A stretch of DNA of 64,000 nt from Pontibacter kalidii (GCF_026278245.1 NZ_CP111079.1:1304501-1368500), one strand, 5' to 3'. Counted from the stretch's first letter, positions 7,211 through 14,961 are shown. The notes: generated by a model from the sequence alone, not told the origin. Numbers and translations are program-made.

Positions 7211-7246
7211 GGCAGCTGCGCTACCTCATAGCATAACCCGTTGCTT
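7193..7246 (+). other. attC-like recombination site 4 (array end)
   Basis: The outer boxes are CTACAAC (7193-7199) and GTTGCTT (7240-7246). The central hairpin has 12-base arms CTATAAGGCAGC / GCTACCTCATAG (7205-7216 and 7220-7231), pairing at 10 of 12, with a TGC tip. Length and shape match site 2. Its outer box does not complement the start of its cassette (GTTCAAT), so the last cassette may be rearranged. Confidence 0.65.
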
Positions 7247-7360
7247 TAAAAAACACTCAACCTCACAACAAGCTGCTGTAAATTTAACCTACCAACAAAT
7301 TGACGATCAAAGTATAACGGGGGATAGTGCCGCTTCCTTGCAAAAATTAAGGCACTAAAG

Positions 7361-7391
7361 TTTGACAAGTATACTTCTGTGCGTATATTTG
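7361..7391 (+). promoter_or_regulatory. tRNA-Cys promoter
   Basis: TTTG at 7361-7364 and TATATTTG at 7384-7391 are separated by 19 bases and match the Bacteroidota -33/-7 consensus exactly. The tRNA begins 20 bases after the -7 box. The spacer contains the palindrome AAGTATACTT. Confidence 0.8.
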
Positions 7392-7410
7392 CACTCCAAT
7401 CGAACAACAC

Positions 7411-7481
7411 GGTAACGTGGCCGAGTGGCTAGGCTCAGCTCTGCAAAAGCTGCTACAGCGGTTCGAATCCGCTCGTTACCT
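7411..7481 (+). tRNA. tRNA-Cys (GCA)
   Basis: The acceptor arms GGTAACG / CGTTACC pair fully and are followed by discriminator T. The anticodon stem-loop CAGCT-CTGCAAA-AGCTG shows anticodon GCA. The T arm contains GGTTCGAATCC. CCA is not encoded. The gene stands alone between its own promoter and a palindromic terminator. Confidence 0.95.
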
Positions 7482-7485
7482 CTGA

Positions 7486-7515
7486 ATCCCGCTAAGTATA
7501 CTTAGCGGGATTTTT
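7486..7515 (+). terminator. Terminator of tRNA-Cys, perfect palindrome centred on AAGTATACTT
   Basis: A 26-base perfect palindrome (7486-7511; arms ATCCCGCT and AGCGGGAT around the central AAGTATACTT) is followed by T residues. It begins 4 bases after the tRNA. In RNA only the outer bases can pair, as the centre must form the loop. Confidence 0.85.
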
Positions 7516-7863
7516 GTTTTCTGCCTCCCCATGTTTATACATAGCCGCTCCTGTAGCTTATACCTTTATATCAAACGGTGCTACCAAGCTCCGCATTTTC
7601 TAGCCGTTGGCTTAATCTTTTAGCATCTAAATCCGTAATGTCCTTAACTAAGAATGGGGCCGACAGGCGCTCATGTGAGCCATCAATTAGCTTTATTCAA
7701 TATAGAAACAAGCAACTTATTCATATTCTGAAAATTAAGAAATTGCACAGATTTTTAGAGGTAGTTCCGGAACGCTTCCCCCAGAGGTGCGAGGCAACAG
7801 GTATGATGTGGGATCAGCATCCCCAGAAAGCGTAAAAGCATAGCTTATTCAGCGAAAGAACGA
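7516..7863. other. Intergenic gap before cphA, nothing recognised
   Basis: About 350 bases. An 85-codon open frame (7578-7835) has no protein-like composition or motif that I recognise and is probably chance. No clear promoter for cphA was found. Confidence 0.5.
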
Positions 7864-10491
7864 ATGAAAATCATAGATTTGCGCATCATGCGCGGGCCAA
7901 ATTACTGGTCAGTAAAGCACCCTAAGCTTATTGTTGTAAAGCTGGCGCTGGAAGAACTCGGCCAGAAGACAACCAGCGACATCCCCAATTTCATATCCCG
8001 CCTTACAAAAATGTTTCCCGGTATGCATAGCCACCGGGCTGCGGAGGGAGTGGAGGGCGGCTTCTTTAAATCGGTAGAGGAGGGCACTACCTTCGGGCAT
8101 GTGGTGCAGCATGTGGCGCTCGAGTTGCAAACGATGGCCGGAATGGAGAGCGGCTACGGCCGTTGCTACCCGGCCCCTGAAGAAGAATACATGACGGTAG
8201 TATATTCTTACCAGGAGGAGCGCGCCGGAGAATATGCCGCTTATGCCGCCGTACGCATTACGAAGGCACTGGTAAACGGCGAGAAATATAACTTGGATGA
8301 AGACATCCTACGCCTCCACGACATCCGGGAGGACGAGTACTTCGGGCCAAGCACCTATTCCATAGTCTCTGAGGCTGTGAGCCGCGGGATACCTTATATC
8401 CGCCTGAACCGCCACTCGCTCATACAACTGGGCTACGGGGTCAACCAGCAGCGCATACAAGCCACCATGACGTCGGGCACCGCCTGCTTCTCGGTAGAGA
8501 TTGCCGGTGATAAAAAAGCCACCAAAGACATTTTGGAAGAGGCGGGCATCCCCGTGCCAAAGGGCCGGACCATCTATGCCCCCGAAGAGCTGAAGAAGGC
8601 GATTGACTGGCTGGGATACCCGCTTGTGCTGAAGCCGCTGGACAGCAACCACGGCAAAGGGGCCTCTATCAATATCACCAACCTGAAAGATGCGCAGAAA
8701 GGCTTTACGGAAGCCAGGAAATATTCGCAGGGAGTGATGGTGGAGCAGTATATACAGGGCTTCGATTTCAGACTGCTGGTGATTAACGGCAAGTTTGTGG
8801 CGGCCGCCATGCGTACGCCGGCCATGGTTACCGGCGATGGCATTTCCACCATCAAGCAACTTATTGATAAGGAAAACCGGGATCCGCGTCGAGGAATCGG
8901 ACACGAGAAGGTGCTCACGCGGATTACCATCGACAAGCACACGCAGAATATCCTGAAGCAGCGGAACCTGACGACCAAATCGGTGCTGGCGGAAGGGGAG
9001 GTGCTTTACCTGAAAAGCACGGCCAACATCAGCACGGGTGGCACGGCTACCGATGTATCCGACCTGGTGGACCCCTACAATGTGCTGATGGCGGAGCGAA
9101 TTGCCGGTCTCATCGGGCTGGACATCTGTGGCATCGACGTGATGACCACCGACATTGCCATACCTTTAAACGAGGCACGTGGCGCCGTACTGGAAGTGAA
9201 CGCCGCCCCTGGCTTCAGGATGCACATCTCCCCGACGTATGGCCTGCCACGCAACGTGGCTGAGCCCGTGGTGGACATGCTGTTCCCGAGAGATAAGCCG
9301 GCCCGTATTCCGATCATCGCGGTAACGGGTACCAATGGCAAAACCACCACCACGCGCCTTATCGCCCATATGGTGAAGCACAAGGGCTTCCAGGTCGGCT
9401 ATACTACCACAGAAGGAATCTACATACAGGACAAGCTACTGGAGAAAGGTGACACAACCGGTTCTTACAGCGCCCAATTCGTTCTAAAGGACCCAACCGT
9501 AAATTTCGCCGTGCTGGAGTGTGCCAGGGGCGGACTGCTACGCTCGGGCCTTGGCTTTGAGCAATGCGATATAGGCATCGTAACCAACGTAAGTTCCGAC
9601 CACCTGGGGCTGGGTGATATTCATACCCTGGAAGAGCTGGCGCGCCTGAAAGCGGTTGTGCCGAAGAGCGTGAGCAAAGATGGCTATGCGGTGCTGAACG
9701 CCGATGATGACCTGGTGTATGCCATGGCCGAGGAAGTAAGCTGTAAAGTGGCCTTCTTTAGTATGGATGAGAATAATCCGCGCATCCTGAAGCACATTGC
9801 CAAAGGCGGGCTGGCGGCAGTGTTCGAGAACGGCTACATCTCCATTTTCAAGAACAGCTATAAGATCCGGATAGACCGCGTGGCCGACGTGCCGCTGACC
9901 TTTGGCGGTAAAGCCCGGTTTAACATTGAGAACATACTGGCCGCAGCCTTGGCCGGGTATATTTCGCACTTCGAGATTCATGATATCAAGACCTCGCTGC
10001 GCACCTTTATACCTTCCCCGAGCAAAACACCGGGCCGAATGAACCTCTTTAAATTTCCTACGTTTGACGTGTTGGTGGACTATGCACACAACGTGGGCGG
10101 CCTGAAAGCCATCGGCGATTATATGAATGCACTGGATGTCACGAAGAAAGTGGGCATCGTAGCAGCGGTAGGAGACCGCCGTCAGGAGGATTTCTATGAA
10201 ATAGGACGTGTATCCGGGGAGATCTTTGACGAGATCATCGTGCGCCTGGATGCTGACCTGCGGGGCAGAACAGCGGACGAGATTCTAGGGCCGGTGCTGA
10301 AAGGGATAGAAGATGTTGCCCCGGAGAAGCAGGTGCACCAGATCCCGCAGGAGATGCGCGCCATTGCCTTTGCCCTGGAAAGAGCCGAGCCAGGGGCTCT
10401 GATAGCGATTTTTACCGAGGATGTGCACGAATCGGTGAAAATGGTAGAGAGTTTTAAGGTAATTCAGGACCGGAAGGAGTTTGTAGAATAA
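7864..10491 (+). CDS. cphA: Cyanophycin synthetase
   Basis: The 875-residue enzyme makes the storage polymer multi-L-arginyl-poly-L-aspartate from ATP, Asp and Arg. It has the three-part architecture: an N-terminal domain (1-190), an ATP-grasp domain (about 215-480, with VLKPLDSNHGKGASINI and AVLEVNAAPGFRMH) that adds one amino acid, and a Mur-ligase-like domain from 487 (P-loop VTGTNGKTTTT at 487-497; DYAHN later) that adds the other. Length agrees with the family (about 870-900). No cyanophycinase (cphB) or isoaspartyl peptidase lies within reach. The upstream gene is tRNA-Cys; a terminator follows, so it is monocistronic. Confidence 0.93.
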   Translation: MKIIDLRIMRGPNYWSVKHPKLIVVKLALEELGQKTTSDIPNFISRLTKMFPGMHSHRAAEGVEGGFFKSVEEGTTFGHVVQHVALELQTMAGMESGYGRCYPAPEEEYMTVVYSYQEERAGEYAAYAAVRITKALVNGEKYNLDEDILRLHDIREDEYFGPSTYSIVSEAVSRGIPYIRLNRHSLIQLGYGVNQQRIQATMTSGTACFSVEIAGDKKATKDILEEAGIPVPKGRTIYAPEELKKAIDWLGYPLVLKPLDSNHGKGASINITNLKDAQKGFTEARKYSQGVMVEQYIQGFDFRLLVINGKFVAAAMRTPAMVTGDGISTIKQLIDKENRDPRRGIGHEKVLTRITIDKHTQNILKQRNLTTKSVLAEGEVLYLKSTANISTGGTATDVSDLVDPYNVLMAERIAGLIGLDICGIDVMTTDIAIPLNEARGAVLEVNAAPGFRMHISPTYGLPRNVAEPVVDMLFPRDKPARIPIIAVTGTNGKTTTTRLIAHMVKHKGFQVGYTTTEGIYIQDKLLEKGDTTGSYSAQFVLKDPTVNFAVLECARGGLLRSGLGFEQCDIGIVTNVSSDHLGLGDIHTLEELARLKAVVPKSVSKDGYAVLNADDDLVYAMAEEVSCKVAFFSMDENNPRILKHIAKGGLAAVFENGYISIFKNSYKIRIDRVADVPLTFGGKARFNIENILAAALAGYISHFEIHDIKTSLRTFIPSPSKTPGRMNLFKFPTFDVLVDYAHNVGGLKAIGDYMNALDVTKKVGIVAAVGDRRQEDFYEIGRVSGEIFDEIIVRLDADLRGRTADEILGPVLKGIEDVAPEKQVHQIPQEMRAIAFALERAEPGALIAIFTEDVHESVKMVESFKVIQDRKEFVE

Positions 10492-10552
10492 AGTCTAAAC
10501 ACCTTCGTTAAGTAATTATTAAAAGATAGATATAAATGTGAACGATGGACTA

Positions 10553-10582
10553 AAGCCCTGCCCCAGGTAAGGGCTTTTTTTA
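10553..10582 (+). terminator. Terminator of cphA
   Basis: The stem AAGCCCT / AGGGCTT (10553-10559 and 10570-10576), with a 10-base loop, is followed by a run of T. Confidence 0.85.
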
Positions 10583-10699
10583 TTGTCCGATGGGAAAGGA
10601 AGTATACTTCGAGGAAGGTAAGGAAGTGTCGCGGCAACGGTATACGTATAGCAGTTTTATACTTTGCGCCTCCGCTCTTTTGATAGAAGGTAAAAGAAA

Positions 10700-10727
10700 A
10701 GCCCCTGCCGCAGAAGCGGCAGGGGCT
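10700..10727 (-). terminator. Terminator of the coiled-coil gene (minus strand)
   Basis: A perfect 12-bp stem, AGCCCCTGCCGC / GCGGCAGGGGCT, with loop AGAA is followed on the minus strand by a T-rich tract (TTTTCTTTTA). It lies about 25 bases beyond the stop codon of the minus-strand gene. Confidence 0.85.
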
Positions 10728-10753
10728 GTATACTTTGGCTAAAGTATAAATGC

Positions 10754-11695
10754 TTATTTCAACACAAAAGTGGTTTTCCCGATCAGGAAGCCATCGGCAT
10801 AAAGCTCCACGGTGTGCTCGCCTTTCTTGTACTCGGCGTTTTTATCATAGGTAAAGCTTAGGGCCTGCTGCGTGTTGTCGAACACGAAGTCGCGCTTGGC
10901 TGTGAAGTACATGTCCTCGCCATCGATCTGGAACGTGCCGGAGCCGGTAGACAGGTTGTAGAGCGCGGCGCCGTCTGGCTCGATCATGCGCATGTAAACC
11001 GTTTTCGGCTCTTTCTTGGCTACATCATTCTTGGCCAGCTTAAAGTCGATGCGAAGCTTATCCACGCGCTTGGCTCTGTATTCGTTGTCGGAATCTTCTT
11101 TCTCCTTGCCCCGCTGGTTGATGATGTTCACGTTAAGTGCCTGCGCCTCAAGCTTGGAAGCAAGGCGTACCTTCTGGTTCAGTTCCTCATTGGTAGAGCG
11201 CATGGTCGTGAGGCTGTCTGTCATGCGCGTCTGTGTCGTCTTCAGGTCAGTGTTCTCGGTGAACAGCACCTCATTGTCCTGCTTCAGGCGGGAGATCTCC
11301 TCGTCTTTCTCCTGCAGCAGCTCCCCGAAGGCATTCGCTCTGTCACGGAAACGGCGCTGGTCGGCCAGGCTGTAGCTTCTCTTCCTGAAACCGCGCAGTT
11401 CATCCAGGTCAGCGGTAATGGTAGCTATCTGTGCCTCCAGCGAGTCATTTTCCAGGCCCATGGTGCTTAGCTCCTGGCTCTGGCGCTCAAAGTCGGCCTT
11501 GAGTGCCTCGTATACCTTGATCTGGTTCTCCAGTTCGCTGTCTTTCACCTTAATGATCTCGGCCTGCTCCTCCGTTTTCTCCTTTTTCTGATAGTTCATG
11601 TATATCAGAATGCCGTTGATGCTGATGAGCACCACCAAAAGGCCTCCTATCAAAAGTTTGCGGTTACTGCGATTCTCAGGAGTGTTTGTCGACAT
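10754..11695 (-). CDS. Membrane-anchored coiled-coil protein of unknown function
   Basis: The 313-residue protein has a short cytoplasmic N-terminus, one membrane segment at about 14-32 (LLIGGLLVVLISINGILIYM), a long heptad-rich coiled coil (about 35-195: ELENQI, LEAQIATITADLDELRG, KDEEISRLKQDNEVL), and a C-terminal beta-rich domain (about 210-313: IDFKLAKNDVAKKEPKTVYM...GKTTFVLK). Proteins of this layout are widespread in Cytophagales and annotated as hypothetical. A structural role bridging the inner membrane and the periplasm is possible but unproven. It is transcribed divergently from a methyltransferase gene. Confidence 0.85.
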   Translation of the reverse strand: MSTNTPENRSNRKLLIGGLLVVLISINGILIYMNYQKKEKTEEQAEIIKVKDSELENQIKVYEALKADFERQSQELSTMGLENDSLEAQIATITADLDELRGFRKRSYSLADQRRFRDRANAFGELLQEKDEEISRLKQDNEVLFTENTDLKTTQTRMTDSLTTMRSTNEELNQKVRLASKLEAQALNVNIINQRGKEKEDSDNEYRAKRVDKLRIDFKLAKNDVAKKEPKTVYMRMIEPDGAALYNLSTGSGTFQIDGEDMYFTAKRDFVFDNTQQALSFTYDKNAEYKKGEHTVELYADGFLIGKTTFVLK

Positions 11696-11770
11696 ATTTT
11701 AAATGTTTGATTACCCGATGTTAAACATTATTTTTATAACAGGCACTAAAACCATACTTAGTGCAAAAGT

Positions 11771-11786
11771 CAAATATATAAATTTG
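11771..11786. promoter_or_regulatory. Back-to-back divergent -7 boxes
   Basis: TAAATTTG on the plus strand (11779-11786) faces the methyltransferase gene at 11806, and TATATTTG on the minus strand (11771-11778) faces the coiled-coil gene at 11695. Both fit TAnnTTTG. The boxes abut, so the two promoters would compete. Confidence 0.5.
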
Positions 11787-11805
11787 ATTCTAGAAGTGAA
11801 GCAAG

Positions 11806-12405
11806 ATGAACCAAGATTTTAATGCAGCGTACTGGCAACAGCGCTATCAGCAGAACCAGACGGGCTGGGACGTTGGGGCTATAACGCCACCGCTGAAAGA
11901 ATATTTTGATCAGTTAGAAAACAAAGCGCTGCGAATTTTAATTCCGGGTTGCGGAAACGCCTACGAGGCCGAGTACCTGCACCAAAACGGGTTTACGAAT
12001 GTGTATGTGGCTGATGTGGCCGAGGCGCCGCTCCAGCAATTTCAGGCGCGCGTCCCGGATTTCCCGCATCACCACCTGCTGCACCAGGATTTCTTCTCGT
12101 TGCAGGGGCCTTTTGACCTGATCGTGGAGCAAACGTTTTTTTGTGCCCTGAACCCGCGCCTGCGTGCCGGTTATGCTCGGAAATGCGCTGAGCTGCTGCA
12201 GCCAGTAGGCAAACTGATGGGCCTTTTGTTCGATACGACCTTTGAGAAAGAAGGGCCGCCGTTCGGCGGGAGCCGCGAGGAGTACAGGGCATACTTTGCG
12301 CCATACTTTGATTTCCTGCAGTTCGACACGGCAACTAATTCCATCCCGCCCCGGCAGGGAAAGGAGCTGTTTGTGGAGTTGAAAGCTAGGAAGCTAGAGA
12401 GTTAG
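11806..12405 (+). CDS. TPMT-family SAM-dependent methyltransferase
   Basis: The 199-residue protein matches the thiopurine S-methyltransferase-like family: an N-terminal YWQQRYQQNQTGWDVGAITP (W..RY..N.TGWD.G..TP is the family signature), the SAM-binding loop ILIPGCGNAYEAEYL (about 44-58), and the VEQTFFCALNP motif after the fourth strand. Bacterial members methylate small thiols, selenium, tellurium or halide species; the substrate here is unknown. It is monocistronic, with a short repeat-bearing gap after it. The very C-terminus (KLES) overlaps the beginning of that repeat tract. Confidence 0.88.
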   Translation: MNQDFNAAYWQQRYQQNQTGWDVGAITPPLKEYFDQLENKALRILIPGCGNAYEAEYLHQNGFTNVYVADVAEAPLQQFQARVPDFPHHHLLHQDFFSLQGPFDLIVEQTFFCALNPRLRAGYARKCAELLQPVGKLMGLLFDTTFEKEGPPFGGSREEYRAYFAPYFDFLQFDTATNSIPPRQGKELFVELKARKLES

Positions 12406-12570
12406 GGGGGGAGGTGCTACTGCGGGCTTTCAGCTCATGGTAGGCTTTGAGGCAAGCTTTCAGCTTTCTTGAGCCGATTTATACTTGTGCCAGTTAATAG
12501 CCAGCCTTCACGCAAAGCTTCGATGCTGCTACCAGAGGCTCAAGCAGACGCCTCCGCCATCAGTACACAA

Positions 12571-12660
12571 ACTCCTCAATTCTAAAACTTTCTAACTCTC
12601 TAACTTTCTAATTCCAAAACTCCCCAACTCTCTAACTCCTAAACTCTCTAACTTTCTAGC
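12571..12660. repeat. Degenerate CTAACTCT/CTAACTTT tandem tract
   Basis: Roughly ten imperfect 9-10-base units of the type TCTAACTCTC, TCTAACTTTC and CCAAACTCTC in a row. The complementary form (GCTAGAGAGTTAGG) occurs at the end of the preceding gene (about 12390-12403), giving inverted symmetry across the gap. The same unit recurs at 49847-49883, 58901-58930 and 59599-59657. Confidence 0.7.
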
Positions 12661-12668
12661 TACCTTTG
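12661..12668 (+). promoter_or_regulatory. kdsA promoter, -7 box
   Basis: TACCTTTG matches TAnnTTTG and lies 25 bases before the kdsA start codon. It directly abuts the repeat tract, which would occupy the -33 region. Confidence 0.55.
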
Positions 12669-12693
12669 TGGCAAGTATAAAAGTATAACTCTT

Positions 12694-13503
12694 ATGTTCG
12701 AGATACCAAAACTGAAGTATACAGACAGCGGCAATTTCTTCCTGATGGCCGGCCCCTGCGCTATTGAGGGCGAGGAAATGGCAATGGAGATTGCCGAGCG
12801 CGTGAAAACCATTACCGACAAGCTGCAGATTCCGTGGATCTTTAAAGGTTCCTATCGCAAAGCCAACCGCTCCCGCCTCGACTCTTTCTGTGGCATCGGC
12901 GACGAGAAGGCGCTGCGCATCCTGGAGAAGGTAGGGAAGGAGTTTGACGTGCCCACCGTAACCGATATCCACGAGAGTGGGGAGGCTGCCATGGCCGCCG
13001 AGTATGTGGACGTGCTGCAGATACCGGCTTTCCTGTGCCGCCAAACCGACCTGCTGGTAGCCGCCGCTAATACGGGCAAAGTCGTAAACATCAAGAAGGG
13101 CCAGTTCCTGTCGGGTGAGGCGATGCGCTTTGCCGTGGATAAAGTACGCGAGTCAGGCAACGACAAAGTTATCCTGACGGACCGCGGCAACAGCTTCGGC
13201 TACTCCGACCTGGTGGTGGACTTCAGAAATATTCCGGCCATGCAGGCCACCGGTGCCCCAGTGGTAATGGACATTACGCACTCGCTGCAGCAGCCCAACC
13301 AAAGCTCCGGCGTTACGGGCGGCAAGCCGGCCCTGATAGAGACCATCGCCAAGGCGGCCATTGCCGTAGGTGCCGACGGCCTGTTCATCGAAACGCATCC
13401 GCAGCCAAGTATAGCCAAATCCGACGGAGCCAACATGCTACCGCTCGATCAACTGGAGGCGCTGCTGCAAAAGTTGGTGCGTATCCGCCAGGCGGTGAGG
13501 TAG
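12694..13503 (+). CDS. kdsA: 3-deoxy-8-phosphooctulonate (KDO-8-P) synthase
   Basis: The 269-residue enzyme condenses phosphoenolpyruvate with arabinose 5-phosphate to KDO-8-phosphate, the first committed step to the KDO of lipopolysaccharide. Visible motifs are MAGPCAIEG (Cys22), GSYRKANRSR, DITHSLQQP (His196), FIETHPQP (Glu233) and KSDGANMLPL (Asp244). Cys22 with His196, Glu233 and Asp244 form the metal site of the class II (metal-dependent) enzymes; E. coli-type enzymes have Asn at the Cys position. Length fits the family. The gene is alone; the neighbouring methyltransferase at 13615 runs convergently. Confidence 0.95.
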   Translation: MFEIPKLKYTDSGNFFLMAGPCAIEGEEMAMEIAERVKTITDKLQIPWIFKGSYRKANRSRLDSFCGIGDEKALRILEKVGKEFDVPTVTDIHESGEAAMAAEYVDVLQIPAFLCRQTDLLVAAANTGKVVNIKKGQFLSGEAMRFAVDKVRESGNDKVILTDRGNSFGYSDLVVDFRNIPAMQATGAPVVMDITHSLQQPNQSSGVTGGKPALIETIAKAAIAVGADGLFIETHPQPSIAKSDGANMLPLDQLEALLQKLVRIRQAVR

Positions 13504-13506
13504 GGA

Positions 13507-13600
13507 GGTATCACGTAACACGTATCAGGTATCACGATTTCCGACGCTGACTTAAAGCTAAAATCTTGCTACTTGATACGTGCTACGGGATACGCTAAAA
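13507..13600. repeat. GTATCACG-type intergenic inverted repeat, copy A
   Basis: The left part (GGTATCACGTAACACGTATC, continuing AGGTATCACGA) and the right part (GATACGTGCTACGGGATACG) are imperfect complements around a 40-base centre. The unit CGTAGCACGTATCA recurs at 21876-22037, so this is a dispersed family, not a gene-specific operator. Confidence 0.7.
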
Positions 13601-13630
13601 ATATAGTGTATACGCTAAAAATATAGTGTA
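13591..13630. repeat. Exact 20-base tandem duplication at the 3' end of a gene
   Basis: TACGCTAAAAATATAGTGTA occurs twice back to back (13591-13610 and 13611-13630). The second copy encodes the last residues and the stop codon of the minus-strand methyltransferase; the first is a downstream duplicate. Confidence 0.9.
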
Positions 13631-14400
13631 AAATCCTCCTTCGGCTGCTGCGGCCGGAAGAATACCAGTCCTACAAAGTATAAATCCACGGTCTGGCGCA
13701 CCTGCGGGTGGCGTTTTACCTCCTGCCAGGCCCGCTTCATCTCCAAAGACCAGTAAATATCATCCAGCACCAGCACGGTGTTTTCGTGGCTTTTCTCCAG
13801 GCAGCTCTCAAAGTAGCGCAGGGTGGGCTCGTAACGGTGGTTACCGTCCAGGAAGGCAAAATCGAGGCGCTCCATCTCCTGTAGCTGTTTGTCCAGCGTC
13901 TCGTCCAGGTTTCCTTCCACCAGGCTGATGTTGTCATAGCCTTGCTTCTTGAAGTTCTCGCGGGCTGTGCGGGCAATGTTGGGGCATCCCTCAAAAGTAT
14001 AGACCTTACCTTTATTGCGTGCCTCTGCCAGGTAGGATGTGGTCAGTCCGAGGGAGGTGCCTAATTCTACTATCGTCGCGGGTTGGAAGTGGTTGACCAG
14101 CCGGAACAGCAGCTGCCCATACTTGGCTGGCTTGGCCGAGGTGCGGGCAATGTCCTTCACTTTCCGGGTCTTCTGGTTTATACTTCTGGAGCCTGCGCCG
14201 AAATCGGTCACCTGCAGTTGGCGCTCGTCGTGCAGCAGCTCATCGCGCAGCGCCTCCACATGGTCGTAAGCCAGGAAGTGGCCGGTGTGGTGCAGCACGT
14301 TGTGGTACAGATCGAATACGAAAGGAGAGTGGACGCCATGCAGTTTGTAGGCACGCATCCGGTACAGCAGGTAATCAGCAGCTAATCTTAGGTAAGACAC
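13615..14400 (-). CDS. Class I SAM-dependent O-methyltransferase-like protein
   Basis: The 261-residue protein has a Rossmann-type methyltransferase core: IVELGTSLGLTTSYLAEA (motif I, about 112-129), VYTFEGCPNIARTARENF (motif II), LDFAFLDGNHRYEPTLRYF and VLVLDDIYWSLEM. This pattern is that of the Methyltransf_24 / O-methyltransferase group. The N-terminal 100 residues (ADYLLYRMRAYKLHGVHSPFVFDLY) are conserved in Bacteroidota homologues. The substrate is unknown. It is followed upstream on the same strand by apaG with a gap of about 80 bases, so the two may be co-transcribed. Its stop codon lies in a tandem duplication. Confidence 0.85.
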   Translation of the reverse strand: MSYLRLAADYLLYRMRAYKLHGVHSPFVFDLYHNVLHHTGHFLAYDHVEALRDELLHDERQLQVTDFGAGSRSINQKTRKVKDIARTSAKPAKYGQLLFRLVNHFQPATIVELGTSLGLTTSYLAEARNKGKVYTFEGCPNIARTARENFKKQGYDNISLVEGNLDETLDKQLQEMERLDFAFLDGNHRYEPTLRYFESCLEKSHENTVLVLDDIYWSLEMKRAWQEVKRHPQVRQTVDLYFVGLVFFRPQQPKEDFTLYF

Positions 14401-14483
14401 AAGGGCTAATTTGGGAGCAGGGCAGAAATGTAAATTTTAGTGAACTTATACTTTTAATAAGTATAAATCAGTGCCAGTGGCTT

Positions 14484-14870
14484 TTAATTGAGTTTGTAAG
14501 GTACCACAAGCGTGAATTCAGGAATGGTGACGTCGAACTTCCGGCCGTCTACCATGCGTTCCATCAGGTAGGTACCGCGCATTTTGCCGATGCCGGTCTT
14601 CAGGTTGCAGCCTGATACATATTCATGCGTCTCGCCCGGCTCCAAGGTAGGCTGCTGGCCTACCACGCCTTCGCCCTCCACCTCGCGCATCTGGCCGGTG
14701 GCATCGTGGATGTACCAGTGGCGGCGCAGCAGTTTTACGGTAAACTCGCTGTTGTTCTCTATCTTTATCCTATAGGCAAAAACAAAGTGCTGCTGTACCG
14801 GGCTCGAGTAGTCCGGCAAGTAGTTGGTGGTAACCGTGATTTTTACACCTTCCGTTGTTTTTGTATCCAT
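14484..14870 (-). CDS. apaG: ApaG domain protein
   Basis: A 128-residue single-domain protein of the ApaG family (Ig-like beta sandwich). Characteristic stretches are ITVTTNYLPDYSSPVQQHFV, RHWYIHDATGQMREVEGEGV, VGQQPTLEPGETHEYVSGC and MRGTYLM. ApaG is linked to cobalt/magnesium sensitivity in enterobacteria, but its biochemical role is not settled. Length agrees with the family (about 125-130). It is transcribed divergently from ung across a 91-base gap. Confidence 0.93.
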   Translation of the reverse strand: MDTKTTEGVKITVTTNYLPDYSSPVQQHFVFAYRIKIENNSEFTVKLLRRHWYIHDATGQMREVEGEGVVGQQPTLEPGETHEYVSGCNLKTGIGKMRGTYLMERMVDGRKFDVTIPEFTLVVPYKLN

Positions 14871-14961
14871 GTTCCAGAGTTTTTTGTATACTTAGAAACC
14901 ATTGCGGCTGCTGCGCATGCTGTAGCTTCTGTTAATCTAACCCTACAAGCCAAACTAACCC

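Larger units (their letters stand above)
4648..7246 (+). mobile_element. Integron-type cassette array without a functional integrase (CALIN-like), four cassettes
   Basis: Four same-strand genes (4675, 5480, 5948, 6647) are each followed by an imperfect hairpin bounded by AAC...GTT. Cassette limits, cutting after the G of each GTT, are about 4649-5448, 5449-5924, 5925-6636 and 6637-7240. For the first three, the outer box at the cassette end (AGGTAAC, AGTCAAC, TGCCAAC) is the exact complement of the cassette start (GTTACCT, GTTGACT, GTTGGCA), the defining geometry of a circularised integron cassette. The fourth does not match (CTACAAC against GTTCAAT) and may be a fusion. The DNA is visibly AT-richer than its flanks and nearly free of the AAGTATA heptamer. 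It lies between rpsA and tRNA-Cys, next to a dead tyrosine recombinase. Confidence 0.75.

Noticed and set aside
7578..7835. An 85-codon open frame before cphA
   Set aside because: No motif, no promoter, odd composition and no continuity with cphA. Probably chance.
12571..12660. CTAACTCT tract as a CRISPR array
   Set aside because: Units are about 10 bases, degenerate and without spacers. No cas gene is in the window.
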